A stretch of 64,000 nucleotides of DNA from Hymenobacter actinosclerus (GTDB lineage Bacteria > Bacteroidota > Bacteroidia > Cytophagales > Hymenobacteraceae), in the NCBI RefSeq assembly GCF_900111515.1, contig NZ_FOHS01000003.1:124001-188000 (forward strand), given 5' to 3'. Under the pieces are notes generated by a model. That model saw only the letters and a program-made list of their open reading frames with translations, searched no databases and was not told the DNA's origin. Below are positions 8,797 to 16,590 of this stretch, piece after piece. The translations under genes and the position numbers were made by a program. The stretch's first letter is position 1. The number at the start of each line of letters is the position of its first letter.

Positions 8797-10476
8797 TTAG
8801 CTAATAGCTCTACGAAAGGCGCAGCCCGCCACTACCACGGCGCAGCCGATGATGTTGAACCAGAGGTAGCCGATATCGGTGGCGAAAAACAGGGCGGCTA
8901 CTACCGTTTGGGCCACCACGGCCGCCCAGAACACCGTGCGCCCCCCAATCGATTTCATGAAGAAGGCCACCATGAAAATGCCCAGAATGGTGCCGTAGAA
9001 GAACGAGCCCAGAATGTTGACGGCCTGGATCAGGTTTTCGAGGCGGGCGGCGAAGGTGGCAAAGGCAATGCCCAGCACGCCCCAGCCCACCGCCGCCCAG
9101 CGCGAGGCCGCCACGTAGTGCGCCTCGGTGCGGCCCGGCCGCCGCGGCCGGTACAAATCGACGACGGTGGTGGACGACAGAGCGTTGAGGCCGGCGGCGG
9201 CCGAACCCATGGCGGCGCTCAGCACCACGGCCACCAGCAGCCCCACCAGGCCCTGGGGCAGGTAGTTGAGCACGAAGGTCAGGAACACGTAATCGGTGTC
9301 TTTGGCCTCAACCGAGGGCACGGCCTGCTTCATCAGCTTCTGGGCCTGCTGGCGCAAACCCGCATTGGCGGCCTGTACGGTTTGCAGGTGGGTCTGGGCG
9401 GCGGCAATGGCCGATTCATCGTCGGTTTTAAGGGCCGTTACCAGCGCGCCGGTGGCCTGGGCGCGGGCCTTGAACAGGGTGGCGTGGGTGCGCTCCAGGC
9501 CCCGCAGCTGGGGGCCGTACTGCTCGGAGTGGGCCACCTCCAGGTACACCGGCCGGTTGAAGGTGAGCGGAGCCGGGTTGAACTGGTAGAACACGAACAG
9601 CAGCACGCCCAGCAGCAGAATCCCGAACTGCATCGGAATTTTGAGCAACCCGTTCATCAGCAACCCCAGGCGGCTTTCGGTCAGGTCGCGGCCGGCCAGG
9701 TAGCGCTGCACCTGGCTCTGGTCGGTGCCGAAGTACGAGAGGGCCAGAAACAGGCCGCCGGTGATGCCCGACCAGAAGTTGTAGCGGTCGTTGGGGTCGA
9801 AGTGGAAGTCAATCAGGTTGAGCTTGCCCTGGGAGCCGGCTACGCGCATGGCGTCGGTGAAGCCCACGTTTGCGGGCAGGTAGTGCACCAGCAGGTAGCC
9901 GGACACCACCATGCCGGTGAAAATAACGGCCACCTGAGCCTGCTGGGTTACGGCTACCGCCTTGGTGCCCCCGCTCACGGTGTAGGCAATCATGAGCCCG
10001 CCAATCAGCCAGACGGTTAGGTGAATGTTCCAGCCCAGAATGGCCGACAGCACCAGCGCTGGGGCGTAGAGCGAGAGGCCGTTGCTCAGGCCCCGCTGCA
10101 CCAGAAACAGCAGCGCCGTGAAGGTGCGGGTGCGCCTGTCGAAACGGCCCTCCAGGTACTCGTAGGCGGTGTACACCTGCAGGCGGTGGTAGATGGGCAC
10201 GGCAAACACGGCAATCAGCACCATGGCCACTGGTAGGCCCAGGTAGAACTGGATGAAGCGCATGCCGTCGTCGTAGGCCTGGCCGGGGGTGCTGATAAAG
10301 GTGATGGCCGAGGCCTGGGTGGCCATAATGCTCAGGCCCACTGCCCACCACGAAGCCGAGCGCCCGCCCAGCAGGTAATCGTCGAGCGAGGCCCCGGCGC
10401 GGCGGGTGCGCCAGGTGCCGTAGCCCACAATAAACAGCAGCGTGCCGCCCAGAATCAGCCAGTCGAGCGCACTCAT
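8797..10476 (-). CDS. sodium:solute symporter (SSS family) with soluble insert
   Basis: Second SSS-family Na+-coupled transporter, 559 residues. Family marks are MATQASAITFISTPGQ (51-66), AYTVSGGTKAVAVTQQAQV (about 164-182) and the Na2-site region GSAAAGLNALSSTTVVDLY. Unlike the 493-residue transporter at 898, it has an Ala/Gln-rich, probably coiled-coil insertion between two membrane helices (about 305-395). The ATG at 10476 is chosen because it begins MSALDWLILGG and overlaps the stop of a small membrane ORF by ATGA; a longer in-frame start would run through that ORF. The last residues (RRAIS) are encoded by a heptamer array. Substrate unknown. Confidence 0.88.
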   Translation of the reverse strand: MSALDWLILGGTLLFIVGYGTWRTRRAGASLDDYLLGGRSASWWAVGLSIMATQASAITFISTPGQAYDDGMRFIQFYLGLPVAMVLIAVFAVPIYHRLQVYTAYEYLEGRFDRRTRTFTALLFLVQRGLSNGLSLYAPALVLSAILGWNIHLTVWLIGGLMIAYTVSGGTKAVAVTQQAQVAVIFTGMVVSGYLLVHYLPANVGFTDAMRVAGSQGKLNLIDFHFDPNDRYNFWSGITGGLFLALSYFGTDQSQVQRYLAGRDLTESRLGLLMNGLLKIPMQFGILLLGVLLFVFYQFNPAPLTFNRPVYLEVAHSEQYGPQLRGLERTHATLFKARAQATGALVTALKTDDESAIAAAQTHLQTVQAANAGLRQQAQKLMKQAVPSVEAKDTDYVFLTFVLNYLPQGLVGLLVAVVLSAAMGSAAAGLNALSSTTVVDLYRPRRPGRTEAHYVAASRWAAVGWGVLGIAFATFAARLENLIQAVNILGSFFYGTILGIFMVAFFMKSIGGRTVFWAAVVAQTVVAALFFATDIGYLWFNIIGCAVVVAGCAFRRAIS

Positions 10477-10607
10477 GCAAACAGCCGGGTCAGGTACACG
10501 AACAAGCCGATTTCGGCCCCCAGCGCCCCCAGCACCAGCCAGTACCAGGCCCGCCACGACGGCAGCAGCGGCGGTTTATTGTCGGGGTTGGTGGGGGCAG
10601 CGGACAC
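10473..10607 (-). CDS. 44-residue single-TM protein upstream of the symporter
   Basis: Short ORF from a GTG at 10607: a polar Pro/Asn/Lys N-terminus (PTNPDNKPPLLPSW), then a single hydrophobic helix (about residues 20-43) ending in TRLFA. Its TGA overlaps the symporter ATG as ATGA, the usual sign of translational coupling. Several SSS transporters are preceded by a small membrane protein (YhdT before PanF, YjcH/DUF485 before ActP, DUF4212 small subunits); this ORF is shorter and not recognisably one of those. I infer a small accessory subunit. There is no ATG start in the frame. Confidence 0.55.
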   Translation of the reverse strand: MSAAPTNPDNKPPLLPSWRAWYWLVLGALGAEIGLFVYLTRLFA

Positions 10608-10661
10608 GGGCGGGGGGTTATAGGGCGAAAGATAGGCAGTAGGAGTTGATAGGGTAGAAAA

Positions 10662-10786
10662 AGCACGTCATGCTGAGCGAAGCGGAGCGTAGTCGAAGCA
10701 TCTCTACCGCTTCGTTACAATCATCGGGATTACCACTGCGGTAGAGATGCTTCGACTACGCTCCGCTTCGCTCAGCATGACGTGCT
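10662..10786. repeat. perfect 49-bp inverted repeat
   Basis: Arms 10662-10710 and 10738-10786 are exact reverse complements with a 27-base loop. The outer part reads GTCATGCTGAGCGAAGCGGA, related to the arms of other palindromes in this window. The right arm covers the first two bases of the PAP2 stop codon (10785-10787 on the minus strand). Confidence 0.92.
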
Positions 10787-11432
10787 ATTCGTATTCCCGC
10801 AGTTTTGGCCGCAGCCACCACGTTGCCAGTTCAAACCCGCAGGTCAGCAGCAGGCCCAGCGCCGCACCGGCTACCACGTCGCTGAGCCAGTGGAGCTCCA
10901 GCACCACCCGGCCCAGGCACACCAGCCCCAGCCAGCTCAGCAGCCAGGGCCGCGCCTTCGGAAACCGCAGCGCCCAGGGCAGCAGCAGGCCCGCCGTACC
11001 GGCCGCGTGGCCCGAGGGAAACGCATCGAACTGGCCGCTAACCTGCCAGAAATTCGCGTTGGATGCCAATTGGTGGAACACATCAGATGGACGGGGACGG
11101 TCGAAATAGACCTTTAGCATACTACCAGCCACTGAACCACTTATCCACCCAAGCACCCCGACCAGCCAGATGGTGCTGCCGGGCCGCCGCCGCAGGCGCG
11201 TCCCGATGAACAACACCAGCAGCCCTGGCCACAGCCATACCGCCTGAGCATGCAACGTGTCTATTACGATATCATGCGCTTGCATCAGCCCCGCGAAGAA
11301 CAGCCGTAGCGGGGCACCATGTGCGTGGAGCAAGTTGGCCAGCGGCTCATCCACGCAAACAATCAGCAGCAGCATAACCGGAACTGCCAGCAACGCGACG
11401 ACTAACAGGCGTTGGTAGAAACGGATATTCAT
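10785..11432 (-). CDS. PAP2-family phosphatase, membrane
   Basis: Integral membrane phosphatase of the type 2 phosphatidic acid phosphatase family, 215 residues with about six transmembrane segments. The three-part active site is complete: KX6RP (K107, R114, P115), PSGH (139-142) and RX5HX3D (R175, H181, D185). Likely substrates are lipid phosphates such as phosphatidate or undecaprenyl pyrophosphate; the sequence does not tell which. The stop codon is formed in part by a 49-bp inverted repeat downstream. Confidence 0.88.
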   Translation of the reverse strand: MNIRFYQRLLVVALLAVPVMLLLIVCVDEPLANLLHAHGAPLRLFFAGLMQAHDIVIDTLHAQAVWLWPGLLVLFIGTRLRRRPGSTIWLVGVLGWISGSVAGSMLKVYFDRPRPSDVFHQLASNANFWQVSGQFDAFPSGHAAGTAGLLLPWALRFPKARPWLLSWLGLVCLGRVVLELHWLSDVVAGAALGLLLTCGFELATWWLRPKLREYE

Positions 11433-11515
11433 AGGGCCCCTTCAAAACGTACAGCGCAGGCCAGAACAGGGCTTACAGTGTGGCCCGGCAACTCCCACCG
11501 GGAGCCCCCCCTGCC

Positions 11516-12808
11516 CTACGGCCTGTTACCCGCCGCTGAAGGAGTGATTTTCCACAGCTCTCCGTTGCCCTCGTCCGTGACGACGTACAGCGCCCCGTCC
11601 GGCCCCTGCTTTACATCGCGCACGCGCTGCTTGCGGTCGGAAAGCAGGCGCTCCTCGCCCGTTACGCGGCCGTTTTCCAGTTGCAGCCGCACCAGATTCC
11701 TGTCTTTGAGCGAGCCCACGAACAGGTTGCCCTGCCAGGCCGGAAAGGCACTACCGGAGTAGAACTGGGCCCCCGACGGCGCAATTACCGGGTCCCAGTA
11801 GTAAACAGGGTCCACGTAGCCCGGCTTGGTCGTCACGGAATTGGGGATGGGCTCGCCCGAGTATTCCTCACCAAATGTCACCAGGGGCCAGCCGTAGTTT
11901 TTGCCTCCCTCAAGCCGGTTCAGCTCGTCGCCGCCCTGCGGGCCCATATCCACCGACCAGAGCTGGCCCTGCGCATCGAAGGCCGTAGCCTGCACGTTGC
12001 GCTGGCCCACCGTCCAGATTTCGGGCAGCGCTCCGGCCTGCTTGGCAAACGGGTTATCCGGAGCCGGCCGGCCCTCGGGAGTGAGACGAAGGATTTTGCC
12101 CATATGGCTGTTTAGCTGCTGGGCCTGGGGGCGGATTTGCAGGTCCGAACGCTCGCCGAGGCTCACGTACAGCATCCCATCGGGCCCAAATGCCAGCCGG
12201 GAGCCAAAGTGCTTGTCGCCGTTATAAGCCGGCAGTGCCTGAAAAATCACCTTCACCTGACTTACGCTCCGGCGGTCGGGCGAAAGCACGCCCCGGGCCA
12301 CGCTCGTAGCGTTGCCGGCGGCCCCACGGGGCTCGGCAAACGACCAGTACAGCAGCTGGTCGGTGGCGAAGGTGGGGCTGAGGGCCACATCCAGCAGGCC
12401 GCCCTGGCCTGTAGCGTATACCGCCGGCAGGCCCTTAATGGGCTCCCCCGTCTGCCCCTGGGCCGATATGATGCGCAGCCGGCCCGGCCGCTCGGTCACC
12501 AGCAGGTCGCCGTTGGGCAGCGGCTCAACCGCCCAGGGGTGCTCCAGCCCTTTGGCCAGCACCGTTACCTCGTAAGCCGCCGCCGACGTGATGGCGCAGG
12601 CCCGGGTTTGGTCGGGGGTAGTGGGGCGCTGGCTGGGCACCTCGGCCTGCCGGGTTTCCAGGGGTGAGCAGCCGGCCGGCCCCGGATTCTGCGCGGAACT
12701 CTCCGTGCCGGAAGCCGGCGCGCTCGTCGGCGAGCCGGATTGTTGGCAGCCAGTTACCACGCCGGCCAGCAAAAGGGCAGTTATACTAACGAGTTGGCGG
12801 CTATCCAT
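11516..12808 (-). CDS. PQQ-dependent sugar dehydrogenase-like lipoprotein
   Basis: 430-residue lipoprotein (lipobox GVVTGC, Cys21) with a low-complexity Ser/Ala linker, then the six-bladed propeller of the soluble glucose/sorbosone dehydrogenase family. The first blade is VLAKGLEHPWAVEPLPNGDLLVTERPGRL; later marks are GGLLDVALSP, GSRLAFGPDGMLYVSLG, NVQATAFDAQGQLWSVDMGPQGGDELN and GKNYGWPLVTFG. The family oxidises aldose sugars in the periplasm using PQQ. No PQQ synthesis gene is in this window, so the cofactor must come from elsewhere or the substrate may differ. The gene stands alone on this strand. Confidence 0.85.
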   Translation of the reverse strand: MDSRQLVSITALLLAGVVTGCQQSGSPTSAPASGTESSAQNPGPAGCSPLETRQAEVPSQRPTTPDQTRACAITSAAAYEVTVLAKGLEHPWAVEPLPNGDLLVTERPGRLRIISAQGQTGEPIKGLPAVYATGQGGLLDVALSPTFATDQLLYWSFAEPRGAAGNATSVARGVLSPDRRSVSQVKVIFQALPAYNGDKHFGSRLAFGPDGMLYVSLGERSDLQIRPQAQQLNSHMGKILRLTPEGRPAPDNPFAKQAGALPEIWTVGQRNVQATAFDAQGQLWSVDMGPQGGDELNRLEGGKNYGWPLVTFGEEYSGEPIPNSVTTKPGYVDPVYYWDPVIAPSGAQFYSGSAFPAWQGNLFVGSLKDRNLVRLQLENGRVTGEERLLSDRKQRVRDVKQGPDGALYVVTDEGNGELWKITPSAAGNRP

Positions 12809-12927
12809 GAGCGGTTGGGTTAGCGTTGATAAGCTGGTGCCGTAACGGCCAGTCAGCTAAAGAATGAGAATAGTTGGCGCGAGAAGTTGCCGGTTCCCGG
12901 TATTGTGAGGTGCACGCCAGCACGAAG

Positions 12928-15549
12928 CTACTTCCCCAACGACACCATATTTGTCAATATCCGGTAGGCGCCGGGGACGCCGGCGGGCAGCTCGCGGAAC
13001 AGCGAGAGGCCCGTGTAGATGTAGTGGCCCTTGCCGTAGTTGGCCACCAGAATAGCGCTTTCCTTAGGGGTTTCGCCGGGGTCGTGGCTGCTGATGACGG
13101 TTTGGTAGCGGGGGTCCCACTTCTCGGGGTAGTAGAGGCCCTGCTCCTGCACCCAACCGGTGAAATCCTGGGGGCTGATGCGGTTGGGGGCATTGAGCAG
13201 CGGCTGCTTGGGGTTGAGCAGCGTCACGGGCGCGCCTTCCACCGTCACCCGGTCGCGGCCCAGAGTCATCGGGTACGGGCCGATTTCGGGCAGCACCGTG
13301 CCGCGGTTCACCACGTACTGCACCACCACGTTGCCGCCGTTTTCTACGTACTTCAACAGGGCCGGCTGGCGGGTTTTCAGCTGCTCGACGGTGTTGTAGG
13401 CCCGGATGCCCAGCACCACGGCATCGAAGCGGCGCAGGTTGGTGTCGGTGAGCTCGTCGGGCTTGAGTAGCGTAACGGTGTAGCCAATCTGGCGCAGGGC
13501 CTCGGGCACCTCGTCGCCGGCCCCCATCAGGTAACCGATTTGCTGGCCCCGGCGCTTCAGGTCGAGCTTGACAAGCGGGGCGGTGGCTTCGGGAAACAGC
13601 GTTTGGGTCGGGATGTGCTCGTAGGCAATTACCTGGTAGCCACGCGAATACGCCTGGCCGTCCACGTTGGCTACGGCCCGCAGCTCGGCGCGGCCCTCCT
13701 TTGCCCCCGCCCCCGGCCGCACCTGGAACTGCACAGTTTGCTCGGCATCCTTGGCCGCCAAATCAAACGAAATGCTGGCCGGCTCCGACTGCCAGCCGGC
13801 CGGCAGCGTCAGGGCCACGTTGCCTTTCACGCCCGCCTTGCCGGCCCGCAAGGTTACGGGCACCGTTTTGGGCTGCTGGTCGGCAAACACGAAGGCCTGC
13901 CCGCCGAGGTTCACCATCACTGGCGGCACCACCGTCAGCGGCTCGTAGATTTCGCCCCGCACGGGGTCGGTGTGCTTGTATTGGACGGGGACGCTCATAC
14001 GCCAACTCTCAACTCCTATCCTGAATAGCAGCGTCAAAGTTGCGGGATTTGGATTCTCTGGTACACCTATGAGGCTACTGCGAGAAATCCCAGTTCCGGT
14101 TTTGGCGGCCGAAGTTTCATCAATAACCTGAGAAACATCAACCCTTCCATTCCCTGCTGGCAAACTAGCTACTGGCAGGAATTTGGGAATAGCATACATG
14201 CCGACTGTCCCTTGCTCACGCAGCCAATAAGGTTGTGTGCTTTCCACAAATTCTGGCATCCGCCAGTTGCGGATAACTGAGCGAAATGGTTTATCAAGTG
14301 GATAAGGATTAGCAAATATAGAATCCTTCGCCTGCCCATTTACCTGACCGATTCCAACTAGCTGAATCGAAATATCAGTTCGTTTAAGCACATCTAAAGT
14401 AATCGTCATTAATTGTCCAGAGGCTACCGTCTTTTCACCGGAAATAGCTTCCGCGTACAACCCAAGTAAATATTGAATTAGCTCGTTGACCTCACCCAGC
14501 TTTTCATCCTTCCAATAATTCCCCCTTACAGGCTGAAGCTTCTGCAAGACCTCCCTCACCTTCAGCAGCCCTGCCACGCTCGCACTCGGATTGCTCGCGT
14601 CGTAGTTCCGAATCACCTCGTTCACCAGCTTGCCCACGGCCGCGCCGCCGGGTACGCGGTTCCAGGTCAGGTCTACGCCGTCGAACAGGTCGGTTTTGGC
14701 GGGCGCGCCTTTCAGCAGCTGGAAATACTCCGGGGCCTCACCGCGCTGAGCAGCCGAGCCGAAGCCCTGGCTTTTGTGCTTGGTGCGGCTTTCGGCGGCA
14801 ATTTCGCCGTAGCTGCGGCCCAGCAGCGGGTTGTAGCCGCCGGCATCCACGCTCAGATACTGGCTCATGTCCTCGCCGGGCTTCACGAAGAAGCTGCCGG
14901 TGTTCCAGAGCAGGCGCCTGGCCTGCCAGGGCTGCACGGACTTGAGCTGTTCGGGGAAACGCTTGGGGTCGGCGGCGGCATCGAAGGCCTCGATGGCCAG
15001 CATGGCGCTGGCCGTGTGGTGGCCGTGGCCGGCGCGGGCGTCGGGCGGGAAGCGGGTTATCATGACGTCGGGCCGGCGCTGGCGAATCACCCAGACCATG
15101 TCGGCCAGCACCTGCTCTTTGTCCCAGATGGTGAAGGTTTCCTGCGCCGTTTTGCTGAAGCCGAAGTCGTTGGCGCGGGTGAAGAACTGCCGGCCTCCAT
15201 CGACGCGGCGGGCCGCCAGCAGCTCCTGGGTGCGGATGACGCCCAGGCCCTCGCGCAGCTCGGGGCCGATGAGGTTCTGGCCGCCGTCGCCGCGGGTGCA
15301 GCTCAGGTAGCCGGTTTCCACGAGGCGGCCGTTGGCCAGGTAGGCCAGCAGGCGGGTGTTCTCATCATCGGGGTGGGCGGCAATATAAAGGGCCGAGCCC
15401 AGCACGTTCAGCTTCTTAAGCCCCAGCAGAATTTCGCCCGACGACCACGTTTTGGGGGCCTGAGCCTGCGCCGTGAATGCGTGAAGGAGTGAATGCGTGA
15501 GCAACACCAGCAGCAGGGCGGCGGCGCGGAGGGGGCAGCGAAGGGTCAT
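12928..15549 (-). CDS. PIG-L family deacetylase, large secreted form
   Basis: 873 residues with a signal peptide (to about residue 30, FTAQAQ). The PIG-L/LmbE zinc deacetylase domain is at about 50-270, with AHPDDE (59-64) and GHGHH (about 174-178) as metal ligands. The C-terminal 600 residues contain beta-sandwich-like stretches and an 'AVVLGIRAYNT' glutamine-amidotransferase-like segment near 720. Proteins of this length in Bacteroidota presumably act on N-acetylated glycans outside the cytoplasm. The ATG at 15549 is preferred over a TTG at 15567. Residues about 330-520 are encoded by a stretch (13990-14560) of much lower GC than the rest of the gene. Confidence 0.85.
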   Translation of the reverse strand: MTLRCPLRAAALLLVLLTHSLLHAFTAQAQAPKTWSSGEILLGLKKLNVLGSALYIAAHPDDENTRLLAYLANGRLVETGYLSCTRGDGGQNLIGPELREGLGVIRTQELLAARRVDGGRQFFTRANDFGFSKTAQETFTIWDKEQVLADMVWVIRQRRPDVMITRFPPDARAGHGHHTASAMLAIEAFDAAADPKRFPEQLKSVQPWQARRLLWNTGSFFVKPGEDMSQYLSVDAGGYNPLLGRSYGEIAAESRTKHKSQGFGSAAQRGEAPEYFQLLKGAPAKTDLFDGVDLTWNRVPGGAAVGKLVNEVIRNYDASNPSASVAGLLKVREVLQKLQPVRGNYWKDEKLGEVNELIQYLLGLYAEAISGEKTVASGQLMTITLDVLKRTDISIQLVGIGQVNGQAKDSIFANPYPLDKPFRSVIRNWRMPEFVESTQPYWLREQGTVGMYAIPKFLPVASLPAGNGRVDVSQVIDETSAAKTGTGISRSSLIGVPENPNPATLTLLFRIGVESWRMSVPVQYKHTDPVRGEIYEPLTVVPPVMVNLGGQAFVFADQQPKTVPVTLRAGKAGVKGNVALTLPAGWQSEPASISFDLAAKDAEQTVQFQVRPGAGAKEGRAELRAVANVDGQAYSRGYQVIAYEHIPTQTLFPEATAPLVKLDLKRRGQQIGYLMGAGDEVPEALRQIGYTVTLLKPDELTDTNLRRFDAVVLGIRAYNTVEQLKTRQPALLKYVENGGNVVVQYVVNRGTVLPEIGPYPMTLGRDRVTVEGAPVTLLNPKQPLLNAPNRISPQDFTGWVQEQGLYYPEKWDPRYQTVISSHDPGETPKESAILVANYGKGHYIYTGLSLFRELPAGVPGAYRILTNMVSLGK

Positions 15550-15614
15550 TCGGAAAGCTGGAAACAAGCGCGGTAAAGATGCGGGCCGAAGCGGCGGGTT
15601 GCAGGTGTGGGAGT

Positions 15615-15641
15615 GTAGCGCGAAATTCCGTTTCGCGCTAC
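15615..15641. repeat. 11-bp hairpin between two minus-strand genes
   Basis: GTAGCGCGAAA (15615-15625) pairs exactly with TTTCGCGCTAC (15631-15641) over a five-base loop, eleven bases past the carbonic anhydrase stop on the minus strand. There is no T-run, so terminator function is uncertain. Confidence 0.6.
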
Positions 15642-15651
15642 GGCTTCCGTG

Positions 15652-16329
15652 CTACCTGGCGGCCGGAGCGGCGCCGGTGGGGTGCCAGCCGGGTTGGTCG
15701 CTGAGGTTGTATATTTCCTGGATGTCGTGCAGGATGTGCTCGAAATCGAGGTTCAAATCCTTCAGCAAGCCTGTTTTCAGGTCGAACACCCAGCCATGCA
15801 CCGTCGGGAAACCGTCCTGCAGGTAGGCTTGTTGCACGATGGCCGTTTTTACCACGTTGATGCACTGCTCCTGCACGTTCAGCTCTACCAGCCGGTCGTA
15901 GCGCAGGGTGGTGTCGGCAATGGCGTCCAGTTCGCGGTGGTGCAGGCGGTACACGTCGCGGATGTTGCGCAGCCAGGGGTTGAGGATACCCAGGTCCTGG
16001 GCCTGCATGGCCGCTTTCACGCCGCCGCAGCCGTAGTGCCCGCACACCACAATGTGCTTGACGTGCAGGTGGCGCACGGCGTACTCAATCACCGACATGG
16101 CGTTGAGGTCGATGTTGATGACCAGGTTGGCGATGTTGCGGTGCACGAACACTTCGCCCGGCGTAAGGCCCATCAGCTCCTCGGCCGTTACGCGGCTGTC
16201 GCTGCAGCCGATATAGAGGTAGTCGGGCTGCTGGTCGGCGGCCAGTGAGGCGGGAAAATCGGGCCGGTTGGCGGTGCAGTCGGCCACCCATTGGCGGTTG
16301 CGCTCAAAAATTTCGGCGTACTGGGGCAT
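15652..16329 (-). CDS. can: beta-class carbonic anhydrase
   Basis: 225 residues. Interconverts CO2 and bicarbonate in the cytoplasm, supplying bicarbonate for carboxylations. The zinc ligands and catalytic dyad are all present: C42-x-D44-x-R46 in CSDSR, then H98 and C101 in GHYGCGG. HRNIANLV (63-70) and the length of about 220 residues match the CynT/Can clade. The ATG at 16329 gives MPQYAEIFERNRQW, the normal N-terminus of this clade. The gene is monocistronic, transcribed divergently from the subtilase gene. Confidence 0.93.
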   Translation of the reverse strand: MPQYAEIFERNRQWVADCTANRPDFPASLAADQQPDYLYIGCSDSRVTAEELMGLTPGEVFVHRNIANLVINIDLNAMSVIEYAVRHLHVKHIVVCGHYGCGGVKAAMQAQDLGILNPWLRNIRDVYRLHHRELDAIADTTLRYDRLVELNVQEQCINVVKTAIVQQAYLQDGFPTVHGWVFDLKTGLLKDLNLDFEHILHDIQEIYNLSDQPGWHPTGAAPAAR

Positions 16330-16509
16330 TAGGAGGGGTAATAAGTGGGAAGAACGGGAGTGGGAGGCGAAATTTACGCACGGCGGGCCGGATTCGGTTG
16401 CCGGGCACGGGCGCGGTTATTGCACGCGGCCGGCCAAAAAACTACCGGCTCCGTACGTCGGCCGGGGCCAAATGCACGTTGGTAAGCCGCCGGCCGACGG
16501 GCCCCGTGC

Positions 16510-16517
16510 TATTTTTG
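16510..16517 (+). promoter_or_regulatory. candidate -7 element of the subtilase gene
   Basis: TATTTTTG matches TAnnTTTG exactly, 73 bases before the ATG at 16591. The nearest TTG upstream (16479-16481) is 28 bases away, longer than the usual 19-21, so only the -7 box is convincing. Confidence 0.4.
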
Positions 16518-16590
16518 CGTGGGCGACCCGCCGCTTGCCCCCGCTTTTTTTCTGCTGGTCCGCTTCCTTTACAGTATCCTTTTTTTGCGC

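Larger units (their letters stand above)
8420..8812. repeat. flanking heptamer arrays enclosing a REP-like cluster
   Basis: This gene-free spacer is bracketed by two 7-base-period arrays: 8420-8447 (GAGCTGC, CGGCTGA, GAGCTGT, TAGCTTT) and the inverted array at about 8784-8812 (words ending TAGC). Between them lie a terminator and five REP-like units. The right array overlaps the last codons of the minus-strand symporter. Confidence 0.75.
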
